The notes beneath the pieces are model-generated. The model worked only from the letters and a program-made list of their open reading frames with translations, did no database searches and had not been told where the DNA came from. A program made the position numbers and the translations under genes. A DNA stretch of 64,000 bases from Salegentibacter agarivorans (lineage in GTDB: Bacteria; Bacteroidota; Bacteroidia; Flavobacteriales; Flavobacteriaceae): NCBI RefSeq assembly GCF_900113135.1, contig NZ_FOOH01000015.1:1-64000 (forward strand). The letters are read 5' to 3'. Of this stretch, positions 35,369 through 43,964 are shown piece by piece; positions within the stretch are counted from its first letter, which is position 1; every line of letters begins with the position of its first letter.

Positions 35369-36307
35369 TTAGAAGTTATAAACCACTTCTAATTTGTAAT
35401 CTTTAAGAGCTTTTCTGGCTTTTTCAATATCTTCAGTAAAACCTAAAATATAGCCACCACCACCAGAACCACAAAGTTTCAGGTAGTAATCGTTGGTATC
35501 AATTCCGTGTTTCCATAGTTTATGAAATTGGGCAGGAATCATTGGTTTAAAATTGTCCAGCACAACGTGAGAAAGCCTTTTTACGTTACTGAATAAGGAT
35601 TTCACGTCCCCTTTAAGAAAATCGTCTACACAGGCATCGGTATGTTTTACAAATTGCTCTTTAAGCATTTGACGGAAACCTTCCTGTTTCATATTTTCCA
35701 TAAAAATCCCAACCATAGGGCCGGTTTCACCAGTGCTCCCGCTGTCTAATAAAAATACCGCACCCTGGCCATTTTCCGTTTGAGATGGAATACCGGCGGG
35801 CTCAATATTATCTTTAGAATTTATAAGAATTGGTATACTTAAATAACTATTAAGCGGATCTAAACCTGAAGATTTTCCGTGGAAAAAAGATTCCATTTCT
35901 CCGAAAACTTTTTTCAGTTTTAATAATTTCTCCCGGGTAAGATTTTCTAAAACAGTAATTTTCCCGGTTGCGTATTTATCGTAAATAGCAGCAACTAAAG
36001 CACCACTACTTCCCACACCATACCCTTGCGGAATAGTAGAATCAAAATACATGCCTTTTTCAATATCTGCATTTAAAGCAGTTATATCAAATTGCACAAG
36101 CTCTGGATTGTTTTTCTGAAGTTCGTTAAGATAATCGGCAAAACGGCGTAAACTTTTATTAGAAGCAATAGCTGCTTCAGAAGGATCTTCATCTACTTTT
36201 AAAGCTCCATTATAAAAATTATAAGGAATGGATAAACCTTTGGAATCTTTGATAATTCCATATTCTCCGAAAAGAAGAATTTTTGAATAAAATAAAGGTC
36301 CTTTCAT
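35369..36307 (-). CDS. mvk: Mevalonate kinase (GHMP family)
   Basis: The 312-residue GHMP kinase has KILLFGEYGII at the N-terminus, the ATP-binding PQGYGVGSSGALVAA (about 94-108) and a C-terminal KLCGSGGGGYILGF motif. With mvaD nearby it fits ATP-dependent mevalonate phosphorylation. In Bacteroidetes, a related kinase acts as phosphomevalonate kinase, so the exact step is not certain. It is 34 bases after the toxin gene. Confidence 0.85.
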   Translation of the reverse strand: MKGPLFYSKILLFGEYGIIKDSKGLSIPYNFYNGALKVDEDPSEAAIASNKSLRRFADYLNELQKNNPELVQFDITALNADIEKGMYFDSTIPQGYGVGSSGALVAAIYDKYATGKITVLENLTREKLLKLKKVFGEMESFFHGKSSGLDPLNSYLSIPILINSKDNIEPAGIPSQTENGQGAVFLLDSGSTGETGPMVGIFMENMKQEGFRQMLKEQFVKHTDACVDDFLKGDVKSLFSNVKRLSHVVLDNFKPMIPAQFHKLWKHGIDTNDYYLKLCGSGGGGYILGFTEDIEKARKALKDYKLEVVYNF

Positions 36308-36341
36308 ATTCTAATGTTTTAATTCAATGGAAGCTTTGATT

Positions 36342-36668
36342 TTAGCCTTCACTTAAACTTGCAATTTCTTTACAATAATTATTCATTATTGTGGTAACCA
36401 GATAGTGTTGCTGCTTTTTTTCAAAAAACACATACCAGGTTGTACGCTTATTAGGTTTATAAAAAATATCATAAGTACCTAAGAAACGTAAGTTCTCCGG
36501 AGTGATTTTATGCGGAAAACTGTCTATTTTCGTTGTAACAAAATCAACAATTTTATCAACATAATTTTGTGCATTTTCTTTAAAAGAAAAATAGTCTTGC
36601 CTAAAAAGAGGATGCAAATAATTATCAAAATACTCTAAGGTGGATCTGGTAAAAATTACTTTTTCCAC
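36342..36668 (-). CDS. RelE/ParE-superfamily toxin of a type II toxin-antitoxin pair
   Basis: The 108-residue protein has a compact alpha/beta pattern with LGTYDIFYKPNKRTTWYVFFEK, as in RelE/ParE-type toxins that act on mRNA at the ribosome or on gyrase. It starts with GTG at 36668 and overlaps the 3' end of the antitoxin gene by 13 bases, a typical coupled arrangement. It lies inside the mevalonate operon. Which toxic activity it has cannot be said. Confidence 0.75.
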   Translation of the reverse strand: MEKVIFTRSTLEYFDNYLHPLFRQDYFSFKENAQNYVDKIVDFVTTKIDSFPHKITPENLRFLGTYDIFYKPNKRTTWYVFFEKKQQHYLVTTIMNNYCKEIASLSEG

Positions 36669-36856
36669 GGATATTCATTAATCCTTTTACGCATTTCTGC
36701 TTTAAATTCTTCGCCAGTCAAACCGTTCTCCCATTCCTTATCGAAATCGAATTCCTCATTCCTGTCCTTAATAGCCTTAATCTCATTAAGAACATTTTCA
36801 TCTTCCAGGTCTTTCAACCAATCCAGCAGTTCGAATCTTTTAAAATCTACTTGCAT
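36656..36856 (-). CDS. Antitoxin of the type II toxin-antitoxin pair
   Basis: The 66-residue protein is acidic and helical (FELLDWLKDLEDENVLNEI, then a DKEWENGLTGEEF segment). It is first in the pair, as is usual, and its last codons overlap the toxin start. No ribbon-helix-helix or HTH is obvious, so it may not autoregulate strongly. It begins 53 bases after the mvaD stop. Confidence 0.7.
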   Translation of the reverse strand: MQVDFKRFELLDWLKDLEDENVLNEIKAIKDRNEEFDFDKEWENGLTGEEFKAEMRKRINEYPWKK

Positions 36857-36909
36857 AGCGAATGCTTTTAGCTAAAAATACGAATAATTATTAAACCCTG
36901 TTTTTTAGC

Positions 36910-38010
36910 TTATTGTATAGAAACAACTTTTTCTGCTCCCTTTCCTACAACATCGCAAATATACTGCCCTTTTTCACAATAGGCAACAAGCTCATTCTTA
37001 ATGAATTCTAAAACTTTTGTTTTATTTGCCTCGGGATAAAGCACATGTACGTTAGCACCTGCGTCCAATGTGAAACAAATAGGCGTTTCGGTAGCTTCCC
37101 TAAACTCCCAGATTTTATTGATAATCTGTAATGTATTAGGCTTCATCAAAATAAAATAAGGATTGCTACTCATCATCATCGCGTGAAGTGTAAGCGCCTC
37201 ACTTTCTACAATAGAAATAAACTTTTCTAAATTTCCGGAAGCAAAAACCTCTTTCAATTTGTCTAAATTTGAATGCGCCTGGGCAAAACGATTTTCAGCA
37301 AATGGATGGCCGTGCATTAAATTATGACCAACACTGCTGCTCACCTGTTTTTGGCCTTTGTCTACCAACAAAATAGTATCCTGGAAACTTTTAAAAACTT
37401 CATTAACTTCAAACGGATATTTTATTCCGAAGAGATCACTGCTTCCCGGGATATCTTTATGTTCTCCCCACTCAATTAATTCTCCTTCCAAACTACGGCA
37501 GGCGCTTCCTGAACCCAATCTTGCTAAGAATGAGGCTTTTTTATAAAAATATTCTTCATTATTAGTTTGTATAGCTTCTAATTCCTTTTCCAAACTCATT
37601 ACGCAAAGCGCGAGAGCACTCATCCCACTGGCCGAAGATGCAATTCCGCTACTATGTGGAAAAGAATTTTCGGTATAAATCTTAAAGCTATATTCTTTTA
37701 AAAACGGGCAGTAAGTTTCAATTCTTTCAAAAAATTGTTGAATTTTCGGTTTAAAATCTTCCTTCTTTTTTCCTTCAAAATAAAGTTCAAAATCAAAAGA
37801 TTCAGATTTTCCTGATTTCTTCTGAAATTCCAGTTTGGTAGTGGTTTTGCAATTATTCAAGGTAAAACTCACCGATGGATTTGCCGGAATCTGGTTTTCC
37901 TTTTTTCCCCAATATTTTACCAATGCGATATTGCTGGGAGATTGCCAGGTTACTTCTCCTTTCTCTATATTATTCGAAATTTGCTTGGAAATAAAATCCT
38001 TTTCAGGCAT
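36910..38010 (-). CDS. mvaD: Diphosphomevalonate decarboxylase
   Basis: This 366-residue GHMP-family enzyme converts mevalonate diphosphate to isopentenyl diphosphate with ATP. Visible signatures are NIALVKYWGKKENQIPANPSVS, the phosphate loop HSSGIASSASGMSALAL, and ARLGSGSACRS. I use ATG at 38010, since the longer frame begins with TTG at 38016. It leads the operon to the toxin-antitoxin, mevalonate kinase and prenyltransferase genes, with a -7 element at 38072-38080. Confidence 0.92.
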   Translation of the reverse strand: MPEKDFISKQISNNIEKGEVTWQSPSNIALVKYWGKKENQIPANPSVSFTLNNCKTTTKLEFQKKSGKSESFDFELYFEGKKKEDFKPKIQQFFERIETYCPFLKEYSFKIYTENSFPHSSGIASSASGMSALALCVMSLEKELEAIQTNNEEYFYKKASFLARLGSGSACRSLEGELIEWGEHKDIPGSSDLFGIKYPFEVNEVFKSFQDTILLVDKGQKQVSSSVGHNLMHGHPFAENRFAQAHSNLDKLKEVFASGNLEKFISIVESEALTLHAMMMSSNPYFILMKPNTLQIINKIWEFREATETPICFTLDAGANVHVLYPEANKTKVLEFIKNELVAYCEKGQYICDVVGKGAEKVVSIQ

Positions 38011-38071
38011 AATCAATATTTTAAAACTATGAATATTGGAGCTTAATAAACCAAATATCCCAAATTAAGAA

Positions 38072-38080
38072 GCAAAGATA
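38072..38080 (-). promoter_or_regulatory. Promoter -7 element of the mvaD operon
   Basis: TATCTTTGC on the minus strand matches TAnnTTTG. It lies 62 bases upstream of mvaD. No good -33 TTG is seen at the usual spacing. Confidence 0.5.
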
Positions 38081-38241
38081 TGTTTTATGTTTTGGGAATT
38101 TTCTTTCCCGGTTCAAATAAATTTATATTTTAGTAGTTGAAAACTCACAAGCTTAGCGTCTGAAATAGTGATTTTTACACAATCTATTTCAGGAAACAAA
38201 TGCTTGAGCGGTTTTAATTTTACTTTGAAAATCAACCAGGA

Positions 38242-38718
38242 ATGACCAAAAAACTCTTTTTTCGAAGTTCGGTGGCCATTGGCATTTGTTTGCTGTTCGG
38301 TTTTATGGGCGTGATTGCTACCCAAACGGGATTTGAAGGTTGGTATCCAGAGTTGAACAAGCCCTGGTTTAATTTGCCAGATTCTATATTCAGGCCTATT
38401 TTATTTTTAATGTATGTTTTAATGGGAATTGCCGCTGGGATAGTTTGGAGTAAAGGTTTTTATCATAAATGGGTAAAAACGGCTTTATATCATTTTGGAT
38501 TTCAGTTGTTGTTAAGCGGCGCCTGGTTCCTTCTATTTTTTGGCCTCCAACAGCCACTTTTAGCACTTTTAAATATTATTGCTTTATTTATTCTACTTCT
38601 TTTCACCATAAAATGGTTTAAAGTAGTAAATAATACTGCAGCTTATTTGCTTCTTCCCTATGCTGTTTGGGTGCTTTTTGCGATAGCACTTAATTTTGAA
38701 ATTTGGCGACTCAACTAA
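38242..38718 (+). CDS. TspO/MBR family protein
   Basis: The 158-residue membrane protein has five hydrophobic helices and the TspO features WYPELNKPWFNLPDSIF in the first loop and LLPYAVWVLFAIALNFEIW at the end. TspO proteins bind porphyrins or cholesterol-like ligands and act in stress responses. It is slightly overlapped (four bases) by the convergent HI0933-type gene. Function in this organism is unknown. Confidence 0.88.
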   Translation: MTKKLFFRSSVAIGICLLFGFMGVIATQTGFEGWYPELNKPWFNLPDSIFRPILFLMYVLMGIAAGIVWSKGFYHKWVKTALYHFGFQLLLSGAWFLLFFGLQQPLLALLNIIALFILLLFTIKWFKVVNNTAAYLLLPYAVWVLFAIALNFEIWRLN

Positions 38719-39935
38719 TCTTTACTTATTGCTTGCGCGGCAAGAAAGCCACCCGTCCAGGCATTCTGAAAGTTAAATCCTCCGGTTATGGCGTCTATAT
38801 TTAAAATTTCTCCTGCAAAAAATAGATTTCTATAAAGTTTGCTTTCAAAAGTTTTAAAATTGACTTCTTTAAGATCTACGCCACCGGCCGTAACAAATTC
38901 TTCTTTAAACGTGCTTTTTCCATTTACTTTAAAAGAGGCCTCGGTAAGTTGTGCGCTTAAATTTTGCAGCTGATTTTTATTTAAATCTGCCCAGGTGGTA
39001 CCATCTGTAATTCCTGCTGCAACTATTAAATTTCTCCAAAATCTTTTGGGTAAATCGAATTGCGCATTTTTTAAAACCTGCTGTTTGGCGAGTTTGTTTT
39101 TTAATTCTTTTAGTTGATCTAAAATTTCTTCGGCAGGATAACCCGGAAGCCAATTTACCTTAATTTCAAACTGATAATTTAGCTTTTCTAAATCCCTTGC
39201 TCCCCAGGCCGAAAGCTTTAAAATCCCCGGCCCGCTCATTCCCCAATGGGTAATTAAAAGCGGCCCTTTACTTTCTAAATTTACTTTTTTAGAATTTATT
39301 TTTACTACCGCTTCAGTCGCAATTCCCGGTAGGTCTTTAATTCGCTCGTCTTTAATATTAAAAGTAAAAAGGGAAGGTACCGGCTCAATAATTTTATGAC
39401 CGATTTTTTTCAACAAATTCCACATTTTGGGATTGCTTCCTGTAGCCAGCATAACTTTTCCTGCTGAAAAATCTCCTTTACTGGTCTTTATCTCCCAAAA
39501 ATCATTTTTTTGCTGAAATGTTTGAACTGCATGACTTTTTAATACCTGAATTTTTAATCTATCGGTTTCTCGTAAAAAGCAGTCTATAATACTCTGGGAA
39601 TCGTCTGAAACAGGAAAAATTCTTCCGTCGTCTTCAATCTTTAATGCTATGTCTCTTTCTTCAAACCATTGCATAGTATCGCCGGTCATAAAGCTGTGAA
39701 AGGGCCCCAATAATTCTTTTTCGCCACGAGGATAATTAGTGCTAAGTTCCTTTGGAAGAAATTCAGCGTGGGTAACATTACATCTCCCCCCACCTGAAAC
39801 TTTTACCTTGGTAAGCACATCTTTGCCACGTTCTAAAATGGCAATTTTTAAGTTGGGGTTTATCTCTGCTGCATTTATTGCGGTGAAAAATCCGGCTGCC
39901 CCGCCGCCAATTATAATGATATCAAAATGCTGCAT
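38715..39935 (-). CDS. HI0933/YhiN-family NAD(P)/FAD-dependent oxidoreductase
   Basis: The 406-residue flavoprotein has the FAD motif IIIGGGAAGFFTAINAAE, the family-specific VKVSGGGRCNVTH, and C-terminal GGVDLKEV and FAGEILNIDAITGGFNFQNA. These define the YhiN/HI0933 family, whose substrate is not known. Length is typical. The gene is on its own strand segment, with a convergent TspO gene. Confidence 0.9.
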   Translation of the reverse strand: MQHFDIIIIGGGAAGFFTAINAAEINPNLKIAILERGKDVLTKVKVSGGGRCNVTHAEFLPKELSTNYPRGEKELLGPFHSFMTGDTMQWFEERDIALKIEDDGRIFPVSDDSQSIIDCFLRETDRLKIQVLKSHAVQTFQQKNDFWEIKTSKGDFSAGKVMLATGSNPKMWNLLKKIGHKIIEPVPSLFTFNIKDERIKDLPGIATEAVVKINSKKVNLESKGPLLITHWGMSGPGILKLSAWGARDLEKLNYQFEIKVNWLPGYPAEEILDQLKELKNKLAKQQVLKNAQFDLPKRFWRNLIVAAGITDGTTWADLNKNQLQNLSAQLTEASFKVNGKSTFKEEFVTAGGVDLKEVNFKTFESKLYRNLFFAGEILNIDAITGGFNFQNAWTGGFLAAQAISKD

Positions 39936-39986
39936 TTTCAGGTTTAAAAGTTTAAAAATTCGGGTTTTTCAGCTTTCTGGCTTCTC

Positions 39987-40673
39987 TTAAAATAGTCTAT
40001 CGGGAAAATCTGAAATAATCCCGTCAACACCAAATTCTTGCATTCGCGCAATATGTTCGGGTTCGTTAACCGTCCAGACATTTACTTTAAATCCGGCTTC
40101 GTGAGAAGCTTTTACATTATCTCTTGTAATAATTCCTAGGGAAGGGTGAATTGCTGAAGCATTGAGTAGTTTTCCCAATTCTATTGCCTCAGTCACACTT
40201 GCTTTACTCAAAATTCCTAAGGGAACATTTTCATCGAGTTTTCGCATTTGAAATAACTCGTTTTTCTGAAAACTGGAGACGATAAAATCTTCATATTTCC
40301 AGTTTCTTTCAGCAATATATTTCTTTAAAATTTTTGAGGTAGCTGTTGCGGTATTTAATCCTTTCAATTCAATATTTATGGCGCATTTTCCCTCAATAAG
40401 ATCTAAAACTTCAGTAAGCAATGGAATTCTAAATTTATTTTCAATTTTAAGGGCTTGCAATTCTGCTAAAGATTTTTTTGCGATTTCTCCACTCCCATTG
40501 GTAGTTCGGTCTAAAGTAAAATCGTGAATTATCACTAATTCGCCGGTTTTACATCTATGTGCATCAATCTCTATGGCATCAACTCCAAAATCAAGGGCTT
40601 TTTGAATACTCTCCAGCGTATTTTCGGCTAAATGACCTTTGGCGCCCCGATGTCCAATCTTTAATAAATTCAT
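39987..40673 (-). CDS. Glycerophosphodiester phosphodiesterase
   Basis: The 228-residue protein has the GDPD pattern: KIGHRGAKGHLAENT, ALDFGVDAIEIDAHRCKTGE and IIHDFTLDRTTNG, containing the catalytic histidines and metal-binding acids, and a terminal VNVWTVNEPE. It splits glycerophosphodiesters into glycerol 3-phosphate and an alcohol. There is no signal peptide, so it is probably cytoplasmic. I use ATG at 40673; a longer frame from GTG at 40697 spans the promoter. Confidence 0.9.
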   Translation of the reverse strand: MNLLKIGHRGAKGHLAENTLESIQKALDFGVDAIEIDAHRCKTGELVIIHDFTLDRTTNGSGEIAKKSLAELQALKIENKFRIPLLTEVLDLIEGKCAINIELKGLNTATATSKILKKYIAERNWKYEDFIVSSFQKNELFQMRKLDENVPLGILSKASVTEAIELGKLLNASAIHPSLGIITRDNVKASHEAGFKVNVWTVNEPEHIARMQEFGVDGIISDFPDRLF

Positions 40674-40677
40674 TCGA

Positions 40678-40685
40678 CAAAGGTA
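40678..40685 (-). promoter_or_regulatory. Promoter -7 element of the GDPD gene
   Basis: TACCTTTG on the minus strand ends only four bases before the ATG at 40673. The transcript would be leaderless or nearly so, and the longer GTG start would lie upstream of transcription. Confidence 0.5.
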
Positions 40686-40863
40686 TTCAATTAACACAAA
40701 TGAATGTTTTTTTAACCTTATTAGGTTTTTAAAAGACCTCTTTAGAAAGACTTATAAATCCTTAACATTTTATTGTAGGCAATGCTTCTTAACTTTATAC
40801 TTCGCCCGATTTCGAAATTGCCAAAGCATTAATTATAAAATATTTAGCCTAAAACCAATCAAT

Positions 40864-41712
40864 ATGAATAAACCAGAAAAATTTCCTGACCAGCAGCAGG
40901 AGCAACCCGGAAAAGAATACAAATTGAATCCGGAACCGGAAATTATTAGAAAAAACTATAAAGGTTCGGGTAAATTAGAAGGTAAAAACGCGTTAATAAC
41001 CGGTGGCGATAGCGGAATTGGACGAAGCGTTGCCGTTCACTTTGCTCGTGAAGGGGCAAACATCGCGATTATCTATTTAGAGGAAAATGAAGATGCCCTG
41101 GAGACCAAAAAGTTAGTAGAAAAAGAAGGAAAAAAATGCCTCATTATTGAAGGGGATTTAAAGAAAGAAGACTTCTGTAAAAAGGCTTTGCAAGAAACTT
41201 CTAAAGAATTAGGTAAATTAAATATCCTGGTGAATAATGCCGCGATTCAGTTTCCCAAAGAAAATATAGATGATATAAGCACAGAGCAAATTCATAAAAC
41301 TTTTGAAACCAACATTTATCCTTATTTCTATATCGTAAAAGAAGCGCTACACCAACTTCAGGAAGGTGATGTAGTGATAAATACCACGTCTGTTACAGCT
41401 TATCGTGGCAGTGAACATTTACTGGATTATAGCAGCACAAAAGGCGCAATTGTAAGTTTTACGCGTTCATTATCTAAAATGCTTGCAACTAAGAAAATTA
41501 GGGTTAACGGTGTTGCGCCCGGTCCCATCTGGACACCGTTGATTCCAGCTACTTTTGATGATGTAACCGAGTTTGGCCAGGATACTCCAATGGGAAGGGC
41601 AGGCCAACCCAGTGAAGTGGCTCCGGCCTATGTATTTCTGGCCAGTGAGGATAGCAGTTATATCACCGGACAAATTATTCACGTAAATGGTGGTGAAATT
41701 ATTGGGGGATAA
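40864..41712 (+). CDS. Short-chain dehydrogenase/reductase (YhdF/YghA-like)
   Basis: The 282-residue protein carries the SDR signatures: NALITGGDSGIGRSVAVHF (TGxxxGIG, about 42-60), NNAAIQF, catalytic serine in NTTSVTAY and YSSTKGA with the Tyr-x-x-x-Lys pair. The charged N-terminal extension (MNKPEKFPDQQQEQPGKEY) is typical of the YhdF/YghA subgroup of oxidoreductases linked to general stress. I use ATG at 40864 because the longer frame from 40639 covers a non-coding leader. The substrate is not known. Confidence 0.88.
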   Translation: MNKPEKFPDQQQEQPGKEYKLNPEPEIIRKNYKGSGKLEGKNALITGGDSGIGRSVAVHFAREGANIAIIYLEENEDALETKKLVEKEGKKCLIIEGDLKKEDFCKKALQETSKELGKLNILVNNAAIQFPKENIDDISTEQIHKTFETNIYPYFYIVKEALHQLQEGDVVINTTSVTAYRGSEHLLDYSSTKGAIVSFTRSLSKMLATKKIRVNGVAPGPIWTPLIPATFDDVTEFGQDTPMGRAGQPSEVAPAYVFLASEDSSYITGQIIHVNGGEIIGG

Positions 41713-41745
41713 GCTGAAAATCAGTTAAATTACTAAAAACTTATT

Positions 41746-42267
41746 ATGGAAAAATGGTTTGAAGCTTCCTGGACATCTATTCTGGCAATTTTTCTCACTG
41801 CCGCCGGGATTTACCTGGCTATTATTATTTTTACAAGAATTGCCGGAAAACGCAGCTTCTCTAAAATGTCCAGCTTTGATTTTGCGATGACGGTAGCAGT
41901 GGGTTCTATTCTGGCAACTACAATCCTCTCAAAATCGGTGAGTTTAATACAGGGAATTATAGGTTTGGCAGCCGTATATATTCTGCAAATTTCAGCGGCA
42001 ATATTAAGGCGATTTTCCTGGTTTCAGGAAGCTATTGATAATTCACCGCTACTCCTAATGGACGGTAATACAATACTTCATAATAATTTAAAGAAAGCTC
42101 GGGTTACCGAAGGTGATCTCCGGTCTAAATTAAGGGAGGCCAACGTTCTAAATCTTTCGCAGGTGCGTGCGGTCGTTTTTGAAACTACCGGTGATATTTC
42201 CGTATTACATTCTTCAGATGAAAATGAGGAATTAGAAGACTGGCTTACTAAAGATGTCCTAAAATAA
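41746..42267 (+). CDS. DUF421 (YetF-type) membrane protein
   Basis: The 173-residue protein has three N-terminal hydrophobic helices, then a cytoplasmic DUF421 domain with ARVTEGDLRSKLREANVLNLSQVRAVVFETTGDISV. Bacillus homologues (YetF) stabilise spore germinant-receptor-linked channels, but Bacteroidetes members are uncharacterised. It lies 34 bases after the SDR gene and seven bases before the SemiSWEET gene, so the three may be one unit. Confidence 0.85.
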   Translation: MEKWFEASWTSILAIFLTAAGIYLAIIIFTRIAGKRSFSKMSSFDFAMTVAVGSILATTILSKSVSLIQGIIGLAAVYILQISAAILRRFSWFQEAIDNSPLLLMDGNTILHNNLKKARVTEGDLRSKLREANVLNLSQVRAVVFETTGDISVLHSSDENEELEDWLTKDVLK

Positions 42268-42273
42268 TAAAAT

Positions 42274-42543
42274 ATGAATTTAGAGTGGACCGATATTCTG
42301 GGACTGGCGGCAGGAATTTGCACTACGGTGGCAGTGATTCCGCAGATTAAAAAAGCCTGGAAAACCAAGAAAGTGGAAGATGTTTCACCGGGAATGTTTA
42401 GTATTTTGATACTGGGCGTTTTTCTTTGGGTAATCTACGGAATCACCCAAAAAGATCTTCCTATAATCGCTACTAATGGAGTTTCCCTGGGATTAAATAG
42501 CGTTATGCTGTATTTAATGATTCGCTATCGGAAGAAGGAATGA
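42274..42543 (+). CDS. SemiSWEET/PQ-loop sugar transporter
   Basis: The 89-residue protein has three transmembrane helices and the PQ-loop motif VAVIPQIKKAWKTKKVEDVSPGM. Bacterial SemiSWEETs dimerise to move sugars down a gradient. Length is typical. Substrate is unknown. Confidence 0.85.
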   Translation: MNLEWTDILGLAAGICTTVAVIPQIKKAWKTKKVEDVSPGMFSILILGVFLWVIYGITQKDLPIIATNGVSLGLNSVMLYLMIRYRKKE

Positions 42544-42645
42544 AGCAACCTGTTAATCTTTTAAAATTTTGAACTAATTTATTCTTAAACCCCATAGAAG
42601 CTTTCAGAAAACCTGATAGTTTTACAAAAATAACCATTCAACATT

Positions 42646-43344
42646 ATGATTTCCACCAGAGAAAAATCTAAAGTAAAACAAATGAAAGCTTCTACAGATC
42701 AAGCTATAGAGCCTGCATTTAAAGACTTTGTGCTTACGCAAGATCATCCTTGTATAATGGCACAAACTGTATTTAGCCAGGAGCATATAGACCTCCATAC
42801 CTACGATGAATTTCCAAGTCGAAAAACCGCGAAACTCATTTATAACGATTTAGAAAAGTATATTGAAAACTACGACTTTGAATCGAATGAATTTCATACG
42901 TTCATGGCTGTTTTTAAAAATCAGGAATCTTTTTCTGAAACCCAGTTTGAAACCGCACTTTGGAAACAATTAGAATTTCTACACGATATTGACAATAAAG
43001 CCTGGGATCCCACCGTAAGCAAAAATCCCAAAGACGATAACTTTAGCTTTAGTATTGGCGGAAAAGCTTTTTATATGGTTGGCCTGCACCCCAACAGTAG
43101 CCGAAAGGCGAGACAAAGCCCATACCCCGCAATGGCATTTAACCTGCACTGGCAATTTGAGAAATTAAGGGAAATGGGGGCGTATTATACTGTAAGAGAT
43201 AAAATTAGGGAACGCGATACCGAATTACAGGGTAATATAAACCCAATGTTAGAAGATTTTGGTGATAAAAGTGAAGCCAGACAGTATAGTGGACGTAAAG
43301 TTGGAGATGAATGGAAATGTCCCTTTCATCAAGGAAAAAAATAA
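42646..43344 (+). CDS. YqcI/YcgG (GntA-type) heme-dependent oxygenase-like protein
   Basis: The 232-residue protein matches the YqcI/YcgG family: DHPCIMAQTVF near residue 33, FEGKAFYMVG-like GGKAFYMVGLHPNSSRKARQ, FNLHWQFE and a terminal CPFH. GntA of this family N-hydroxylates the guanidine of pre-guanitoxin with heme; Bacteroidetes members are uncharacterised. H34 and C36 are conserved candidates for heme binding. It leads a three-gene operon (PaiB-like, DUF1989), with the next start only two bases after its stop. Confidence 0.8.
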   Translation: MISTREKSKVKQMKASTDQAIEPAFKDFVLTQDHPCIMAQTVFSQEHIDLHTYDEFPSRKTAKLIYNDLEKYIENYDFESNEFHTFMAVFKNQESFSETQFETALWKQLEFLHDIDNKAWDPTVSKNPKDDNFSFSIGGKAFYMVGLHPNSSRKARQSPYPAMAFNLHWQFEKLREMGAYYTVRDKIRERDTELQGNINPMLEDFGDKSEARQYSGRKVGDEWKCPFHQGKK

Positions 43345-43346
43345 CT

Positions 43347-43964
43347 ATGTACCAACCCAAAAAATACAAAAAGGATGATCCTGAATTTATCTTTAAATTT
43401 ATACAGCATCATCCTTTTGCAACTTTTATAATTAATGGAGACCGACTTTTAGCTACTCATATTCCTGTTCTCACTCTTGGTACGGCAAAAGACTTTATTT
43501 TATTTGCTCATATAGCAAACCACAACGAGCAGTTTAAACACCTGGAAGATGGTAAAGAAGCTCTGCTTATTTTTCAGGGAGCCCACGGCTACGTTTCTTC
43601 CTCCTGGTATAAAGAAAAAGATATTAGTACCTGGGATTATTCGGCAATACATGTAAATGTTAAGCTGAAAATTCAATCGCGGGAAGAGCTGGAAGAATCT
43701 TTGCAGGAACTAGTAGCTACTTTTGAAAAACAGCAGGAAAACCCGTTGTATTATAAAGATATTCCTAAAGAAATGCTGGAAGACCATTTACCACACATCA
43801 CAGGATTTTGGTGTAAAGTTGAGAAAATTCAGGCCATTGCAAAATTGCACCAGGGGTATGATAAAGACGATATAGCATCGGTTACTTCACATTTGGAAAA
43901 GCAAGAAAATAATTTATCTTCCGCGTTAAGCGAAAACATTAAAAAAGAGCATAAATGCAAGTAA
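43347..43964 (+). CDS. PaiB-family FMN-binding protein
   Basis: The 205-residue protein matches the FMN-binding negative transcriptional regulator (PaiB) family, which has a flavin-reductase-like split barrel: PFATFIINGDRLLATHIPVL, GPHAYVSSSWY-like GAHGYVSSSWYKEKD and VPTWDYSA-like ISTWDYSAIHV. PaiB in Bacillus affects sporulation genes, but enzymatic roles are possible. I use ATG at 43347, two bases after the previous stop; the longer frame overlaps that gene. It overlaps the DUF1989 gene by ten bases. Confidence 0.82.
   Translation: MYQPKKYKKDDPEFIFKFIQHHPFATFIINGDRLLATHIPVLTLGTAKDFILFAHIANHNEQFKHLEDGKEALLIFQGAHGYVSSSWYKEKDISTWDYSAIHVNVKLKIQSREELEESLQELVATFEKQQENPLYYKDIPKEMLEDHLPHITGFWCKVEKIQAIAKLHQGYDKDDIASVTSHLEKQENNLSSALSENIKKEHKCK

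Noticed and set aside
40639-40863. 75-codon extension upstream of the SDR gene
   Set aside because: It overlaps the GDPD promoter and 5' end on the other strand, is Cys/Phe-rich noise, and the SDR family starts at the ATG at 40864.
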